Position numbers and translations under genes: made by a program. A model generated the notes under the pieces. That model was not told the origin of the DNA. It saw nothing but the letters and a program-made list of their open reading frames with translations, and ran no database searches. Positions 14,935 to 24,455 of a stretch of DNA of 64,000 nucleotides are shown piece after piece (the stretch's first letter is position 1; every line of letters starts with the position of its first letter). The stretch spans positions 769,711 to 833,710 of the forward strand of contig NZ_CP070354.1 of NCBI RefSeq assembly GCF_016919405.1, in the 5' to 3' direction. This stretch comes from Ensifer sp. PDNC004. GTDB lineage: Bacteria > Pseudomonadota > Alphaproteobacteria > Rhizobiales > Rhizobiaceae.

Positions 14935-16266
14935 ATGCGCCATTTTCCTCAAACGGATCGGCCACTCAAAATCGCGATTGTCGGCACGGGCATCGCCGGC
15001 CTGTCAGCGGCGTGGTTGCTGTCGCAGCGCCACGAGGTGACGGTTTTCGAGGCCGACAATCGTATTGGCGGCCATTCGCACACGATGGATGCGGGTGGCA
15101 CGCCGGTCGATACAGGCTTCATCGTCTACAACGAGGCGACCTATCCCAACCTTAAGGCTTTGTTTGCACATCTCGACGTGCCGACCAAGGCATCGGACAT
15201 GTCCTTCGCCGTCTCGATGGACGGTGGGAAGCTGGAATATGCCGGCACGAATCTCGCCGGTCTTTTCGCCCAGCGCAGCAACCTTGCCAGCCCGCGCTTC
15301 TGGTCGATGCTGCGCGACCTCGTGCGCTTCTACCGTCAGGCACCAAGCGGCGTGCGCGATCTCGATCCCTCCGCTAGCCTTGACGAGTATCTCGACAGCG
15401 CCGGCTTCGGGCGGGCGTTTCGAGAAGACCACCTCTACCCGATGGCGGCTGCAATCTGGTCGACGCCGGCGCTTGAGATCGGCAACTATCCGGCGCTCTC
15501 CTTCGTGCGCTTTTGCGAGAACCACGGCTTGCTGAAATTCGTACGAAGGCCAATCTGGCGAACGGTCGATGGCGGCAGCCGTGCCTATGTCGAGCGGCTC
15601 ACGGCACCATTCCGCGACAGGATCCGGACAAATGCGCCGGTGAGGTCAATCCGCCGCGTCAACGGCGCGGTGGAGATTTCCGTGGGTGGTGCGGAGGCGG
15701 AATGGTTCGACCATGTCGTGATCGGTGCTCATGCAGACCAGGCGCTGGCGATGCTTGCTGACCGTTCCCCGCGCGAGGCTGCGCTGTTGAGCGCTTTCGC
15801 CTATGGCGACAACGAGACGGTCCTCCACCGCGATGAAACCCTGATGCCACGCCGAAGGCGTGTCTGGGCAAGCTGGAATTATCTTGCGCAATCCGGACGT
15901 GACAACACGGCGGTGCGCAAGCCCTGCGTCACCTACTGGATGAACCGGCTGCAGGGGATTTCCAATCCTCGTCCCTGCTTCGTGACGCTTAGCCCGTTAC
16001 ACGCTCCCGCCGAAGATAAGATAATCTGGCGAGGGCTCTACCAGCACCCTCTCTTCAACGCCGCGACGCTTGCCGCGCAAAGACAGCTTTGGTCGCTGCA
16101 GGGCGAAGCCAATACGTGGTTCTGCGGGTCCTATTTCGGATCCGGCTTCCATGAGGATGCCATTCAGGCGGGCTTGGCTGTTGGCGAAAGCCTGGGTGGA
16201 GTTATGCGGCCATGGTCCGTCCAAGGAGAATGCGATCGAATTTTCCGAACCCTGCAGGGCGCTTGA
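14935..16266 (+). CDS. FAD-dependent amine-oxidase-like oxidoreductase
   Basis: A 443-residue NAD(P)/FAD-binding protein. The Rossmann motif IAIVGTGIAGLSAAWLLSQR lies at residues about 13-32, followed by the VTVFEADNRIGGHSHT strand and loop. The C-terminus ends in the FAD-binding GSYFGSGFHEDAIQAGL pattern. This family is encoded beside DUF1365 and CFA-type methylase genes in ChrR regulons and is thought to oxidise or desaturate acyl chains; the substrate is not shown by sequence. AAAAGGA precedes the ATG at 14935, chosen because it follows the ECF promoter; the reading upstream of it crosses rpoE's promoter. Confidence 0.9.
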   Translation: MRHFPQTDRPLKIAIVGTGIAGLSAAWLLSQRHEVTVFEADNRIGGHSHTMDAGGTPVDTGFIVYNEATYPNLKALFAHLDVPTKASDMSFAVSMDGGKLEYAGTNLAGLFAQRSNLASPRFWSMLRDLVRFYRQAPSGVRDLDPSASLDEYLDSAGFGRAFREDHLYPMAAAIWSTPALEIGNYPALSFVRFCENHGLLKFVRRPIWRTVDGGSRAYVERLTAPFRDRIRTNAPVRSIRRVNGAVEISVGGAEAEWFDHVVIGAHADQALAMLADRSPREAALLSAFAYGDNETVLHRDETLMPRRRRVWASWNYLAQSGRDNTAVRKPCVTYWMNRLQGISNPRPCFVTLSPLHAPAEDKIIWRGLYQHPLFNAATLAAQRQLWSLQGEANTWFCGSYFGSGFHEDAIQAGLAVGESLGGVMRPWSVQGECDRIFRTLQGA

Positions 16267-16336
16267 TTGCGTGCGCTTTCAGGTTCTTTAGCAATTCTCG
16301 GTGCTTCCTGCCCACCAGTCTGATACCACGGAACAC

Positions 16337-16888
16337 ATGGGACACAGTGAAAGGCGGTTTGCGCTTCGGGGATCCAACCCGAGCCAACCATGAGAAACTC
16401 GACGCCGCGATCGGCGCATTTGAGAGCATAACGGCGTATCGGCGCTATGTGGCCTTCCTCGGCCGTTTTAGCTTCGCGATGGATAGGGTCTTGCACGATG
16501 TCGTCTGGCCGGGTGATTGGTTCTGGCGTCCGACCGCCGTGTCCGATTCGATCGCGCAGGACGCGAAAGATCTGGGGCTCGGGCTTACACCCACCGAAAC
16601 GACGGATGCGTTATTTGACGATCAAAGTGGTTTGTTGGGTGCGGTCTATGTTCTTGAGGGGTCAACCCTCGGTGCGCGCGTTTTGAGATCCGAGCCGCCG
16701 CGCTTTGAATGACCGATGGTTTCGGTGCACGGCATCTGGCGGTTATGACGCGCGACATGTCGTGCTGGCAGTCCTTTATTCGTCAACTGGACGATGTTGA
16801 AGACTTCGACATCGAATGCGCCGCCCAGGCCGCGAATGCAGTCTTTGATCTCGCCTTGCGATGCGTCGAGACAGGCGGGCTACCGTAG
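16337..16888 (+). pseudogene. bphO: heme oxygenase (BphO type), two frameshifts
   Basis: The pieces join as a biliverdin-forming heme oxygenase. ATG 16337 reads MGHSERRFALRG, then shifts near 16368 to the frame of DPTRANHEKLDAAIGAFESI, which includes the proximal heme His (ANHEK). It runs through WPGDWFWRPTAVSD and GAVYVLEGSTLGARVLRS, then shifts again near 16690-16708 to MTDGFGARHLAVMTRDMS and ends at TAG 16886. So the whole gene is present with two frame breaks. BphO makes the biliverdin used by bacteriophytochromes; an intact bphP lies 3.3 kb downstream. Sequencing error at two places is less likely but not excluded. Confidence 0.8.
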
Positions 16889-16911
16889 CCTGACTTCAAA
16901 GCGAGCGCCGA

Positions 16912-19374
16912 TTAGGCATCGATCACGCGTCGAACCTTCTCGGCCAGCTGCTCCAGACTGAAGGGCTTTTGAAGCAGGTGAGTTCCGGCGTCTAGGATGC
17001 CGTTGTGTACGACGGCGTTTCGGGTGTAGCCGGTTGTATAAAGGACCTTTAGTTCCCCGAGTTTCTTCGACGCGAGGGTGGCGAGTTCACGGCCCGTCAT
17101 CTCAGGCATGACAATATCCGTAAAAAGGAGCGCGGGCTTCAGGCCTTCTCCCAAAAGGTCGAGCGCTGCCGCGCCGCTAGCAGCTTCCGCCACCGTATAA
17201 CCGAGTTCGCGTAGCGCCTCGACGGAGAAGTTGCGCACCCGCTCGTCATCTTCCACCACCAACACGAGCTCACCGCGAGCACCACGAGCCGGCTCAGCAT
17301 TCTGTGGCGAAATCTCCCTGGTTTCCGCCTCGCCGTAATGGCGGGGCAGGTATAGTTTCACGGTGGTGCCGTGACCTTGTTCGGAATAGATCTTCACGTG
17401 TCCGCCGGACTGACGCACGAAGCCGAAAACCTGGCTCAGGCCGAGGCCGGACCCTTTGCCGACCTCCTTTGTCGTGAAGAAGGGATCGAAGGCTTTCGCA
17501 AGAGTGTCATCGCTCATTCCTGTGCCGGTATCGGTGACTGCGATCATCACATACTGGCCAGGCGACATCGAATGTTCTTCGGCATAGTCCTCGGAGACGA
17601 ATGAGTTGGCCGTCTCGACGGTGAGCCGACCCCCGTTCAGCATCGCATCGCGGCCGTTGACTGCAAGATTGAGAATCGCATTCTCAAGCTGGCTGACATC
17701 TGCGTTAATACGCCATAGCCCTGCGGCAAGCACGGTCTCGACCTGGACCTGCTCTCCGAGAGCTCTCGTCAGCAGGTCGCTCATGCCCGCGACCATCCGG
17801 TTCGGTTCGATGATTTCGGGTTGGAGCGGCTGTCGACGGGAAAAGGCGAGCAGACGTTGAGTGAGCGCTGCTGCACGGTTTGCACCATCCTTGGCGGCTT
17901 CTATGTACCGTCCCAGATCGGTTTCGCCGCGTGCGAGGCGCCTTTCGAGGAGGTTCATCGCGCCCAGAATGACGGCGAGCATATTGTTGAAGTCGTGGGC
18001 TACACCGCCGGTAAGTTGTCCGACTGCCTCCATCTTTTGTGCCTGCCGCAACTGTGCTTCGGCCTCCAAGAGCCTGGCGGTGCGCTCTTGCACCGCCGTT
18101 TCAAGATCTTCGCGGGAGCGGGCAAGAACCTCACGTGCGTCGATGATATCCTGGATGTCCGTGCAAGTACCGAACCAGCGGGATATTGCACCGTCCTCAT
18201 TGCGCACAGGCTGCGCGCGGCCCAGCACCCAGCGGTACTTTCCGCTTCGATGACGGAGCCGATATTCGATGTGATAGGGCTCTCCGGTCTGCAGGCAATG
18301 CCGCCAGACGGTCCAGGCGCGGTCCTGGTCTTCCGGGTGAAACATCCCTGCCCAGCCCTCGCCATCGGTCGAGCCTGACGGGACGCCGGTGAAATCGTAC
18401 CAGCGCTGGTTATAGTAGTCGTGATATCCATCCGGGGTCGTCGACCAGATCATCTGGTCGATGGAGTTCGTGATCGCCCGGAAGCGCTCCTCGCTGTCGC
18501 GAAGCGCGGCCTCGGCATTTTTTCGGTCGGTTATATCGAAGCTGATGCCGGGGAAGCGCAGAGGTGTTCCGTCCGGCGCAAGCGTCGGCCGACCCTGCGC
18601 GATGACCCATCTGTGTGTGCCGTCCGCCTGGACGAGGCGGTATTCCTGAGAAAAGACGCTGCCATTCGTCAAGGCCGCCGCGATAGCTTCTTCGACATTT
18701 GGAAGATCGTCGGCGTGAATGGCATCGAAGAAATCGGCGATTGATGCACCGGCGCTCGCCTTTTCGCGCGGAACGCCGTAGAGTTTGGCAAAGCGCGCGT
18801 CGGCGATCACCCGGTCGTTGGGCACATCCCAGTCCCAGGTGCCCACCGTATCCGATGCGCCCAGGGCGTATTCCAGCCGTTCCTCGCTGGCGCGCAGCGC
18901 CCGCTCGGCCGACAGGCGCGCCGTCGTCTCGTTGCCCTGGTTGAAGATGCCGAGAACCTTGCCGTTCTGTCCGAAAATCGGTGCGAAGCTGTAATCCCAA
19001 TGGGTCTGCTGTATGCGGCCGCCGCGCTGCATGGGCAGCATCTGATCGGTAACCGAGAACCCCTGACCTGTCTGCAGCACGGCGAGGAGCTGGGGCTCGA
19101 TCACATGCCAGATATCGACCCAGACCTCGCGGGCCGGACGCCCCAAAGCCCACGGGTGCTTTTCGCCGGCAATCGGTGCCCAGGCATCGTTGTAGAGAAG
19201 ATGAAGATCGTCACCCCAGTAAAGGGCGGTGGGAAGCGCGGTGTTGAGACACAGGCTCAACGCCATCCGCAGCTCCTGCGGCCAGTCGGCTTCGGCACCA
19301 AAGGACGTTTTCTCCCAGTCACATGCCCGGATGCGCTGATTCATTTCGCCGATTGCGTTGGAGGTAGGAGTCAT
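16912..19374 (-). CDS. hybrid PAS sensor histidine kinase with receiver domain
   Basis: An 820-residue soluble kinase. Three PAS/PAC sensor blocks are seen: about 35-160 (a PAS-4-like block with WGDDLHLLYNDAW), about 165-290 and about 295-415 (WFGTCTDIQD). HisKA follows with phospho-acceptor His about 460 (GQLTGGVAHDFNNML), then the ATPase domain with VNGRDAML, TDTGTGMS and GSGLGLS. A C-terminal receiver (about 700-820) has Asp about 753 (LLFTDIVMPEMTG). No membrane segment, so it senses inside the cell. It may pass phosphate to the single-domain regulator 158 nt upstream on the same strand. The signal is unknown; the light-gene neighbourhood is suggestive only. Confidence 0.93.
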   Translation of the reverse strand: MTPTSNAIGEMNQRIRACDWEKTSFGAEADWPQELRMALSLCLNTALPTALYWGDDLHLLYNDAWAPIAGEKHPWALGRPAREVWVDIWHVIEPQLLAVLQTGQGFSVTDQMLPMQRGGRIQQTHWDYSFAPIFGQNGKVLGIFNQGNETTARLSAERALRASEERLEYALGASDTVGTWDWDVPNDRVIADARFAKLYGVPREKASAGASIADFFDAIHADDLPNVEEAIAAALTNGSVFSQEYRLVQADGTHRWVIAQGRPTLAPDGTPLRFPGISFDITDRKNAEAALRDSEERFRAITNSIDQMIWSTTPDGYHDYYNQRWYDFTGVPSGSTDGEGWAGMFHPEDQDRAWTVWRHCLQTGEPYHIEYRLRHRSGKYRWVLGRAQPVRNEDGAISRWFGTCTDIQDIIDAREVLARSREDLETAVQERTARLLEAEAQLRQAQKMEAVGQLTGGVAHDFNNMLAVILGAMNLLERRLARGETDLGRYIEAAKDGANRAAALTQRLLAFSRRQPLQPEIIEPNRMVAGMSDLLTRALGEQVQVETVLAAGLWRINADVSQLENAILNLAVNGRDAMLNGGRLTVETANSFVSEDYAEEHSMSPGQYVMIAVTDTGTGMSDDTLAKAFDPFFTTKEVGKGSGLGLSQVFGFVRQSGGHVKIYSEQGHGTTVKLYLPRHYGEAETREISPQNAEPARGARGELVLVVEDDERVRNFSVEALRELGYTVAEAASGAAALDLLGEGLKPALLFTDIVMPEMTGRELATLASKKLGELKVLYTTGYTRNAVVHNGILDAGTHLLQKPFSLEQLAEKVRRVIDA

Positions 19375-19532
19375 CTTGCCGTTTCTCGAGGTGTCGCGGG
19401 CTTATATGGGGAAGTCCGAAGAATTGAAAAGCGTGGTAACTCTGTGAAAATTAAAAATAGAAAGGGATACAAGAGGGAGTGATGCGCGTTCACGCGCGCG
19501 CCGCGGCGACGTGGCCGGCATTCGCCTCGACG

Positions 19533-19937
19533 CTACGAACGCATGCGCCGGCTCGGCAGGACGGTGCCTTTCGCCCTGATCTGATCGTCGAGTTCGGCGA
19601 TCACATTGTCGAGACTGTAGGGCTTGGCGAAGATTCGGCCCGCCACCGGCAATGCCTCTTGCGTCAGATCGCCTCTGCCCGAAACGACGATCCTGGCTGC
19701 GTCCGGCCGGCAATTGCTGAACAATTCCAGCAGGTCGAGGCCGCTCAGGCCGCCCGGCAGGTCAACATCCGTTACCAGGCCGTCGATCCGGGCGTGCCTC
19801 GCGATGTGTCCTATAGCCTCCAGAACATTGGATGCCGCCAGCACCCGGTACCCCTCATCTTGCAACGCTTCGATCAGGATGAGGCGGATGAACGGTTCGT
19901 CCTCGACGACGAGAATGGTGGATTGCGACGCGGCCAT
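19533..19937 (-). CDS. single-domain response regulator
   Basis: A 134-residue receiver without an output domain. Acidic pocket VVEDEP at the start, phospho-acceptor Asp about 57 (LVTDVDLPGGLSG), Ser switch in IVVSGRG, and Lys in FAKPYSL. Co-oriented with and upstream of the hybrid kinase gene, so it may be its phosphorelay partner. The basic tail (SRRMRS) is unusual. Divergent from bphP. Confidence 0.9.
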   Translation of the reverse strand: MAASQSTILVVEDEPFIRLILIEALQDEGYRVLAASNVLEAIGHIARHARIDGLVTDVDLPGGLSGLDLLELFSNCRPDAARIVVSGRGDLTQEALPVAGRIFAKPYSLDNVIAELDDQIRAKGTVLPSRRMRS

Positions 19938-20227
19938 CTGTTTCTCCAGTTCACTGGTTTACACAACGTGCATCCCCTGGAATTTCGCCCGTCCCCAAGG
20001 CCAGTCTTTGCGAACAATCTTAATAAAATGCAAACAACCCTTCTGTCGGCTCAAGACACGGTCTCCGCGTGTCGGATGCGCTAACGGGATAAGGGCGCGG
20101 CGGGGGCCTACCAAAATTGCGGCCCGCTCTTAGATAGTAGTTGGTCTTTATAACCCTTCGATGGTCGGTTTACACGATCCCGAATATCGCTAGGTTTCGC
20201 CGCATTGGCGTAGGGAGAGGGGATTCG

Positions 20228-22396
20228 ATGTCAGGGAGCCGAAGCGATCTGGATGCTTGCGCACGCGAGCCGATTCATGTTCCCGGCGCAATCCAGCCCC
20301 ATGGATCTCTGCTCGTTCTCGATCCCGCCGATCTCGCCGTCTTGTGGGTATCGGCCAATTTCGAAGAGATCACGGGCCGGACGCCGGTCGAACTGCTCCG
20401 TTCTGTCGAGGCCGCTTTGCGCGCCTGGCGGGCCACCGGAACGCATAGCTACCGCGCCCGGCTGCAGAATCCGGATTTGGACATGGCGGCACATGTCCAT
20501 CAGGGCCGCATTGTCGTCGAGTTCGAACGCAGCACGCCCGTTTTTCACAACGCGCTTCTTTTCCGTCTGACCGGCTTCGCGCAGCAGATGACGGCGACCG
20601 AGGAGCTGGCGGATGCGCTTTCTGCAACCACGCACCTGATCGCCGAGCTGACGGGCTTCGACCGGGCCCTCGTCTACCGGTTCGATCCCGAGTGGAACGG
20701 GCATGTCGTGGCCGAAGCCGGCAACGGTATGCTGCCGTCTTATCTTGACCTGCGTTTCCCCGCTGCCGATATCCCGGCGCAGGCACGCAATCTCTACAGC
20801 CTCAACCGCATACGCCTGATTCCCGATGCGAATTACACGCCGGTCTCGCTCACCGCGATCGGAGAGGAGCAGGATGCGGGATCCATCGACATGACGTTCA
20901 CGCAGCTTCGCAGCGTCTCGCCGATCCATCTCGAATATATGCGCAACATGGGCACGCTCTCGTCCATGTCGATATCGGTCATGGTGGACGGCAAGCTCTG
21001 GGGCCTCCTGTCCTGCCACAGCCGCAATGCCCACCATGTCACGAGCGACATCCGCGAGGCCTGCGATTTCGTGGTCCAGAGCCTGGCCATGCGGATCAGC
21101 TCCGACAGCCGGGCCGAGACGGCGGCCCTCGGCATCGAGCTCGCCCGCGTGCACACCAGGCTTTTGGCCGAGATGGCAAAAACCGACAAGTGGGACGAAG
21201 GCCTTGCCCGCGCGCCGGCGGCACTGTTGGAACTCACCCGGGCCGACGGGGTGGCGATCCTGTCGCAGGACAGTTTCCTGCCTGTCGGCCAGGCTCCGGA
21301 AGAACGTCAGGTAAGGCGAGTGGTCGGCCGCCTTTCGCAGCAGGGCGCGGCCACCGACTTCTATTGTACGGATTCCATCGCTTTGGAACTCCCGGAGGAC
21401 GACGTCTTCACCGACGCCACCTGCGGTGTTCTCGCCTTGCGCATTTCCGAAGTGCAAGACAGCTGGCTTGTCTGGTTCCGCCAGGAAGTGGTCAAGACGG
21501 TCACCTGGGGCGGGGATCCGCACAAGGTGGTGCGGGAAAGCGGGCGGATCCATCCTCGCAAGTCGTTCGAGGCCTGGCGCGAGATGGTGCGCGGCAGGAG
21601 CGCGCCGTGGCATCCAGCAGAGGTCGCCGCCGCGCGCGACCTGCGCGCCTCGATCGTGGAGATCGTGCTGAAGAAGGCCGAGCAAATGGCCAGACTTGCC
21701 GCCGATCTGCAGAAGTCCAACAGGGAACTGGAGGCCTTCTCCTATTCAATCTCGCACGACCTGCGAGCGCCGTTCCGTCATATCGTCGGCTTCTCCCAGC
21801 TTCTGACGGAGCGGGAGAAGAATCTTGGCGAGCGCTCGCGCCATTATCTCCAGATGATTTCGGATTCGGCGCTGGCCGCGGGTGAACTCGTCGACGATCT
21901 CCTGACGTTCTCCCATCTCGGTCGAGCGGCACTCTCCGCGGACAAGGTGGATATGAACAAGCTCGTCGACGAGGTGCGGCGGGGACTGGCGGAGGAGGCG
22001 GCGAGCCGTTCGATCGTGTGGCAGGTCGATGATCTGCCCCCTGCGACGGGGGACGCCACCCTCCTTCGGCAGGTCTGGTACAATCTCATCGACAACGCGG
22101 TCAAATATACGCGGCTGCGTGAGGAGGCGCATATCGAGATATCCGCCGACCGGACCGATGATGGCGTGCTGTATCGGATCGCCGACAACGGCGTTGGCTT
22201 CGATATGGCTTACAGGTCCAAGCTGTTCGGTGTATTCCAGCGGCTGCAGCGAAGCGAGGATTTCGAGGGCACCGGTATCGGCCTTGCCCTCATCAAGCGC
22301 ATCGTCGAGCGGCATGGCGGTAGCGTGGACGCCATGGGCACGATTGACGAGGGCGCATGCTTCACCTTTTCCTTACCGGCGCTACCTGAGGAGTGA
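20228..22396 (+). CDS. bphP: bacteriophytochrome histidine kinase
   Basis: A 722-residue red/far-red photoreceptor kinase of the Agp1 type. The biliverdin-attachment Cys is Cys11 in LDACAREPIHVPGAIQPHG, ahead of the PAS domain. The GAF domain has the PAADIP motif (usual PASDIP, Asp181 kept) and His234 in SPIHLEYM. The PHY domain spans about 320-480. HisKA has His510 (SYSISHDLRAPFRH), and the ATPase has LIDNAVKYT, ADNGVGFD and GTGIGLAL. The start at ATG 20228 follows GGGAGAGGGG. It heads an operon with a response regulator (3-nt gap) and an HWE kinase (1-nt gap). Its heme oxygenase partner nearby is broken. Confidence 0.96.
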   Translation: MSGSRSDLDACAREPIHVPGAIQPHGSLLVLDPADLAVLWVSANFEEITGRTPVELLRSVEAALRAWRATGTHSYRARLQNPDLDMAAHVHQGRIVVEFERSTPVFHNALLFRLTGFAQQMTATEELADALSATTHLIAELTGFDRALVYRFDPEWNGHVVAEAGNGMLPSYLDLRFPAADIPAQARNLYSLNRIRLIPDANYTPVSLTAIGEEQDAGSIDMTFTQLRSVSPIHLEYMRNMGTLSSMSISVMVDGKLWGLLSCHSRNAHHVTSDIREACDFVVQSLAMRISSDSRAETAALGIELARVHTRLLAEMAKTDKWDEGLARAPAALLELTRADGVAILSQDSFLPVGQAPEERQVRRVVGRLSQQGAATDFYCTDSIALELPEDDVFTDATCGVLALRISEVQDSWLVWFRQEVVKTVTWGGDPHKVVRESGRIHPRKSFEAWREMVRGRSAPWHPAEVAAARDLRASIVEIVLKKAEQMARLAADLQKSNRELEAFSYSISHDLRAPFRHIVGFSQLLTEREKNLGERSRHYLQMISDSALAAGELVDDLLTFSHLGRAALSADKVDMNKLVDEVRRGLAEEAASRSIVWQVDDLPPATGDATLLRQVWYNLIDNAVKYTRLREEAHIEISADRTDDGVLYRIADNGVGFDMAYRSKLFGVFQRLQRSEDFEGTGIGLALIKRIVERHGGSVDAMGTIDEGACFTFSLPALPEE

Positions 22397-22399
22397 TCC

Positions 22400-22858
22400 A
22401 TGCCAGAAATGAGGCCTATCTTGCTCGTTGAAGACAATCCCCGGGATCTCGAACTGACCCTGACGGCGCTTGAAAAGTGTCAAATCGCCAATGACATCGT
22501 GGTTGCCCGGGACGGCGCCGAGGCGTTGGATTTTCTCTATCTTAGCGGTTCCCACGCGGCCCGCGACCCCGGTGACCCCGCCGTGGTGCTCCTCGATCTC
22601 AAGCTGCCGAAAGTCGACGGACTGGAGGTGCTCGAAAAAGTGAAGCGCGACGAGAACCTGCGCCATGTGCCGATCGTCATGCTCACCTCGTCGCGCGAAG
22701 AGCAGGATCTTGTGAAAAGCTACGAACTCGGGGTCAACGCATTCGTCGTCAAGCCGGTCGAATTCAACCAGTTCTTCAAGGCGATCCAGGACCTCGGTGT
22801 GTTCTGGGCGCTTCTCAACGAGCCGCCGCCGAAGCTGCGGCTGGTGGGCGGCAACTGA
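22400..22858 (+). CDS. Rcp1/BphR-type response regulator
   Basis: A 152-residue single receiver domain of the phytochrome-associated class. Acidic pair LLVEDNPRD, phospho-acceptor Asp66 (VVLLDLKLPKVDG), switch Thr in IVMLTSSREEQD, and Lys in VVKPVEFNQF. This class has a longer C-terminal tail and often dimerises. It starts 3 nt after bphP, so it is the likely receiver of the phytochrome kinase. Confidence 0.95.
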   Translation: MPEMRPILLVEDNPRDLELTLTALEKCQIANDIVVARDGAEALDFLYLSGSHAARDPGDPAVVLLDLKLPKVDGLEVLEKVKRDENLRHVPIVMLTSSREEQDLVKSYELGVNAFVVKPVEFNQFFKAIQDLGVFWALLNEPPPKLRLVGGN

Positions 22859-22859
22859 C

Positions 22860-23882
22860 ATGGCCGGCATGCTGCGGATCCTGCTGCTGGAAGACAGCAC
22901 CATCGATGCTGAACTCATTGAAGCGCAGCTCGAAAGCCTGGATGAGGCGTTCGCCGTGACGCGCGTCGCGACGCGCGCGGCCTATCAGGCTGCGCTGGCG
23001 CATGACGTCTTCGACCTCGTCCTTTCAGACTTCTCGCTTCCCGATTTCGATGGGATGGCCGCGCTCGACCTGGCGGTCGCCTTGGCGCCCGATGCGCCGT
23101 TCATTTTCGTCTCCGGTGTTCTCGGCGAGGACGCCGCGATCGAAGCGTTCCGCAAGGGCGCGACGGACTATGTTCTGAAGCAGCGCTTGGCGCGTCTGCC
23201 GGCTGCTGTGACGCGCGCGCTGAACGAAGCACGCGAGCGGGCAGAGCGCAGGCGGATCGAGCAGCAGAAGGATTTGCTGGTCCGTGAACTCAGCCACCGC
23301 GTGAAAAACAATCTCGCCGTCGTACTTTCGCTCATTCGCCGGACCGGTCGCAGTTGCCGGTCGGTCGCCGAATTCGAGGAGAAACTCATCGCCCGCGTGT
23401 CTGCGCTGGCAGACGCCCACGAGCTCCTGTTTGAAGGCAATTGGGACGAGACCGAGCTTCTGATCGTTTTCCAGCGCGCTGTTCGCCCACACAACAAGGA
23501 TCTATCGCGCTTCGACATTGGACGGCACGATCTCGTTCGGCTGGACCCCAAGGCCGCGCTCTCCATCGGAATGGTATTCAACGAACTGGTGACGAACGCC
23601 TCGAAATACGGCGCGCTGGCCAATGAGCATGGCAGGGTCTCAATAGCGTGGGCGGTCGACAAGACGGGGCCGGGGCGGTCCGTGCGCCTGAACTGGACCG
23701 AACGCGGCGGACCGGCCGTCAAGGCGCCTGATGACGAGGGTTTCGGCACCCGGCTTATCAAGGCCAATATCGAATACGAGCTGGGCGGGCAGGTAAACCT
23801 CCATTACCTGCCGGACGGGTTCAGGGCCGAGATAGACCTTCCTATCCCCGAGAGCGAAGCGCTGAGGGCGGTGTCGGACTAA
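22860..23882 (+). CDS. receiver-HWE histidine kinase
   Basis: A 340-residue protein. N-terminal receiver (about 5-120) with Asp57 in LVLSDFSLPDFDG, then an HWE-type kinase with His147 in LVRELSHRVKNNLAVVLSLI, the N-box MVFNELVTNASKYGAL, the W-E motif (LNWTERGGP), and GFGTRLI. HWE kinases of this arrangement are typical of rhizobia. It begins 1 nt after the preceding stop, so it belongs to the bphP operon and may be a second output or an input through its receiver. Confidence 0.93.
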   Translation: MAGMLRILLLEDSTIDAELIEAQLESLDEAFAVTRVATRAAYQAALAHDVFDLVLSDFSLPDFDGMAALDLAVALAPDAPFIFVSGVLGEDAAIEAFRKGATDYVLKQRLARLPAAVTRALNEARERAERRRIEQQKDLLVRELSHRVKNNLAVVLSLIRRTGRSCRSVAEFEEKLIARVSALADAHELLFEGNWDETELLIVFQRAVRPHNKDLSRFDIGRHDLVRLDPKAALSIGMVFNELVTNASKYGALANEHGRVSIAWAVDKTGPGRSVRLNWTERGGPAVKAPDDEGFGTRLIKANIEYELGGQVNLHYLPDGFRAEIDLPIPESEALRAVSD

Positions 23883-23924
23883 AGGATACGATCCCGGCAC
23901 TTCGCCGGCTCGAATCTTACGCGA

Positions 23925-24311
23925 CTAGGAAGCTGTCTTGGGTGCTGCGGCAATCTGCTCCGCGAGCCTGGTCTGCAAGACCTTGAGGTCGCAAGGTTTC
24001 GGCAGCAGCACGATGTCGGTCAGTTCTGTCCGGGTGTCAGGCAGTTCAGCATATCCGGAACAGACGACGAAGGGTGTGCCAGCTTTGACGAGTATCTCGA
24101 TAACGGGGTAGGAGTAGACGCCTCTTAGATTGAGGTCGAGAACCGCCCCGTCGATGCCGGAAGAAACCGCCTGAAGGGCTTGCTCGACGCTTGAGACGGG
24201 GCCGATTACCTTGGCGCCGAGTTCCGTGAAGAAGTCTTCAAGGTCGAGGGCGAGGAGAGGGTCGTCCTCCAGAATGAGGATACGTTTGTTTTCTAGACTG
24301 TATTTTTTCAT
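23925..24311 (-). CDS. single-domain response regulator
   Basis: A 128-residue receiver: acidic pair ILILEDDP, phospho-acceptor Asp59 (GAVLDLNLRG), LLPKPCDL with the conserved Lys. This subclass (FFTELGAKVIGPVSS) is common in rhizobia next to HWE kinases. It converges on the bphP operon, separated by 43 bp. No output domain, so it likely works in a phosphorelay. Confidence 0.9.
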   Translation of the reverse strand: MKKYSLENKRILILEDDPLLALDLEDFFTELGAKVIGPVSSVEQALQAVSSGIDGAVLDLNLRGVYSYPVIEILVKAGTPFVVCSGYAELPDTRTELTDIVLLPKPCDLKVLQTRLAEQIAAAPKTAS

Positions 24312-24455
24312 TATACCCTAAACGTCTATGCCAGTACCCATCTAACTAGGATCGCCGAGCTATCCGTCAATGTTTCAAAAAGCCGAGGCAAGCGATATCG
24401 CGTGAAGTCGCACATCTCCTCAATACCGACGCAGTGGTCCACGGTTCTTATCGGC

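Noticed and set aside
14800..14952. N-terminal extension of the sigma factor to ATG 14952
   Set aside because: It crosses both divergent promoters and encodes non-native sequence.
20231..21685. 484-codon open frame on the minus strand
   Set aside because: Shadow of bphP; no ribosome site or recognisable domain.
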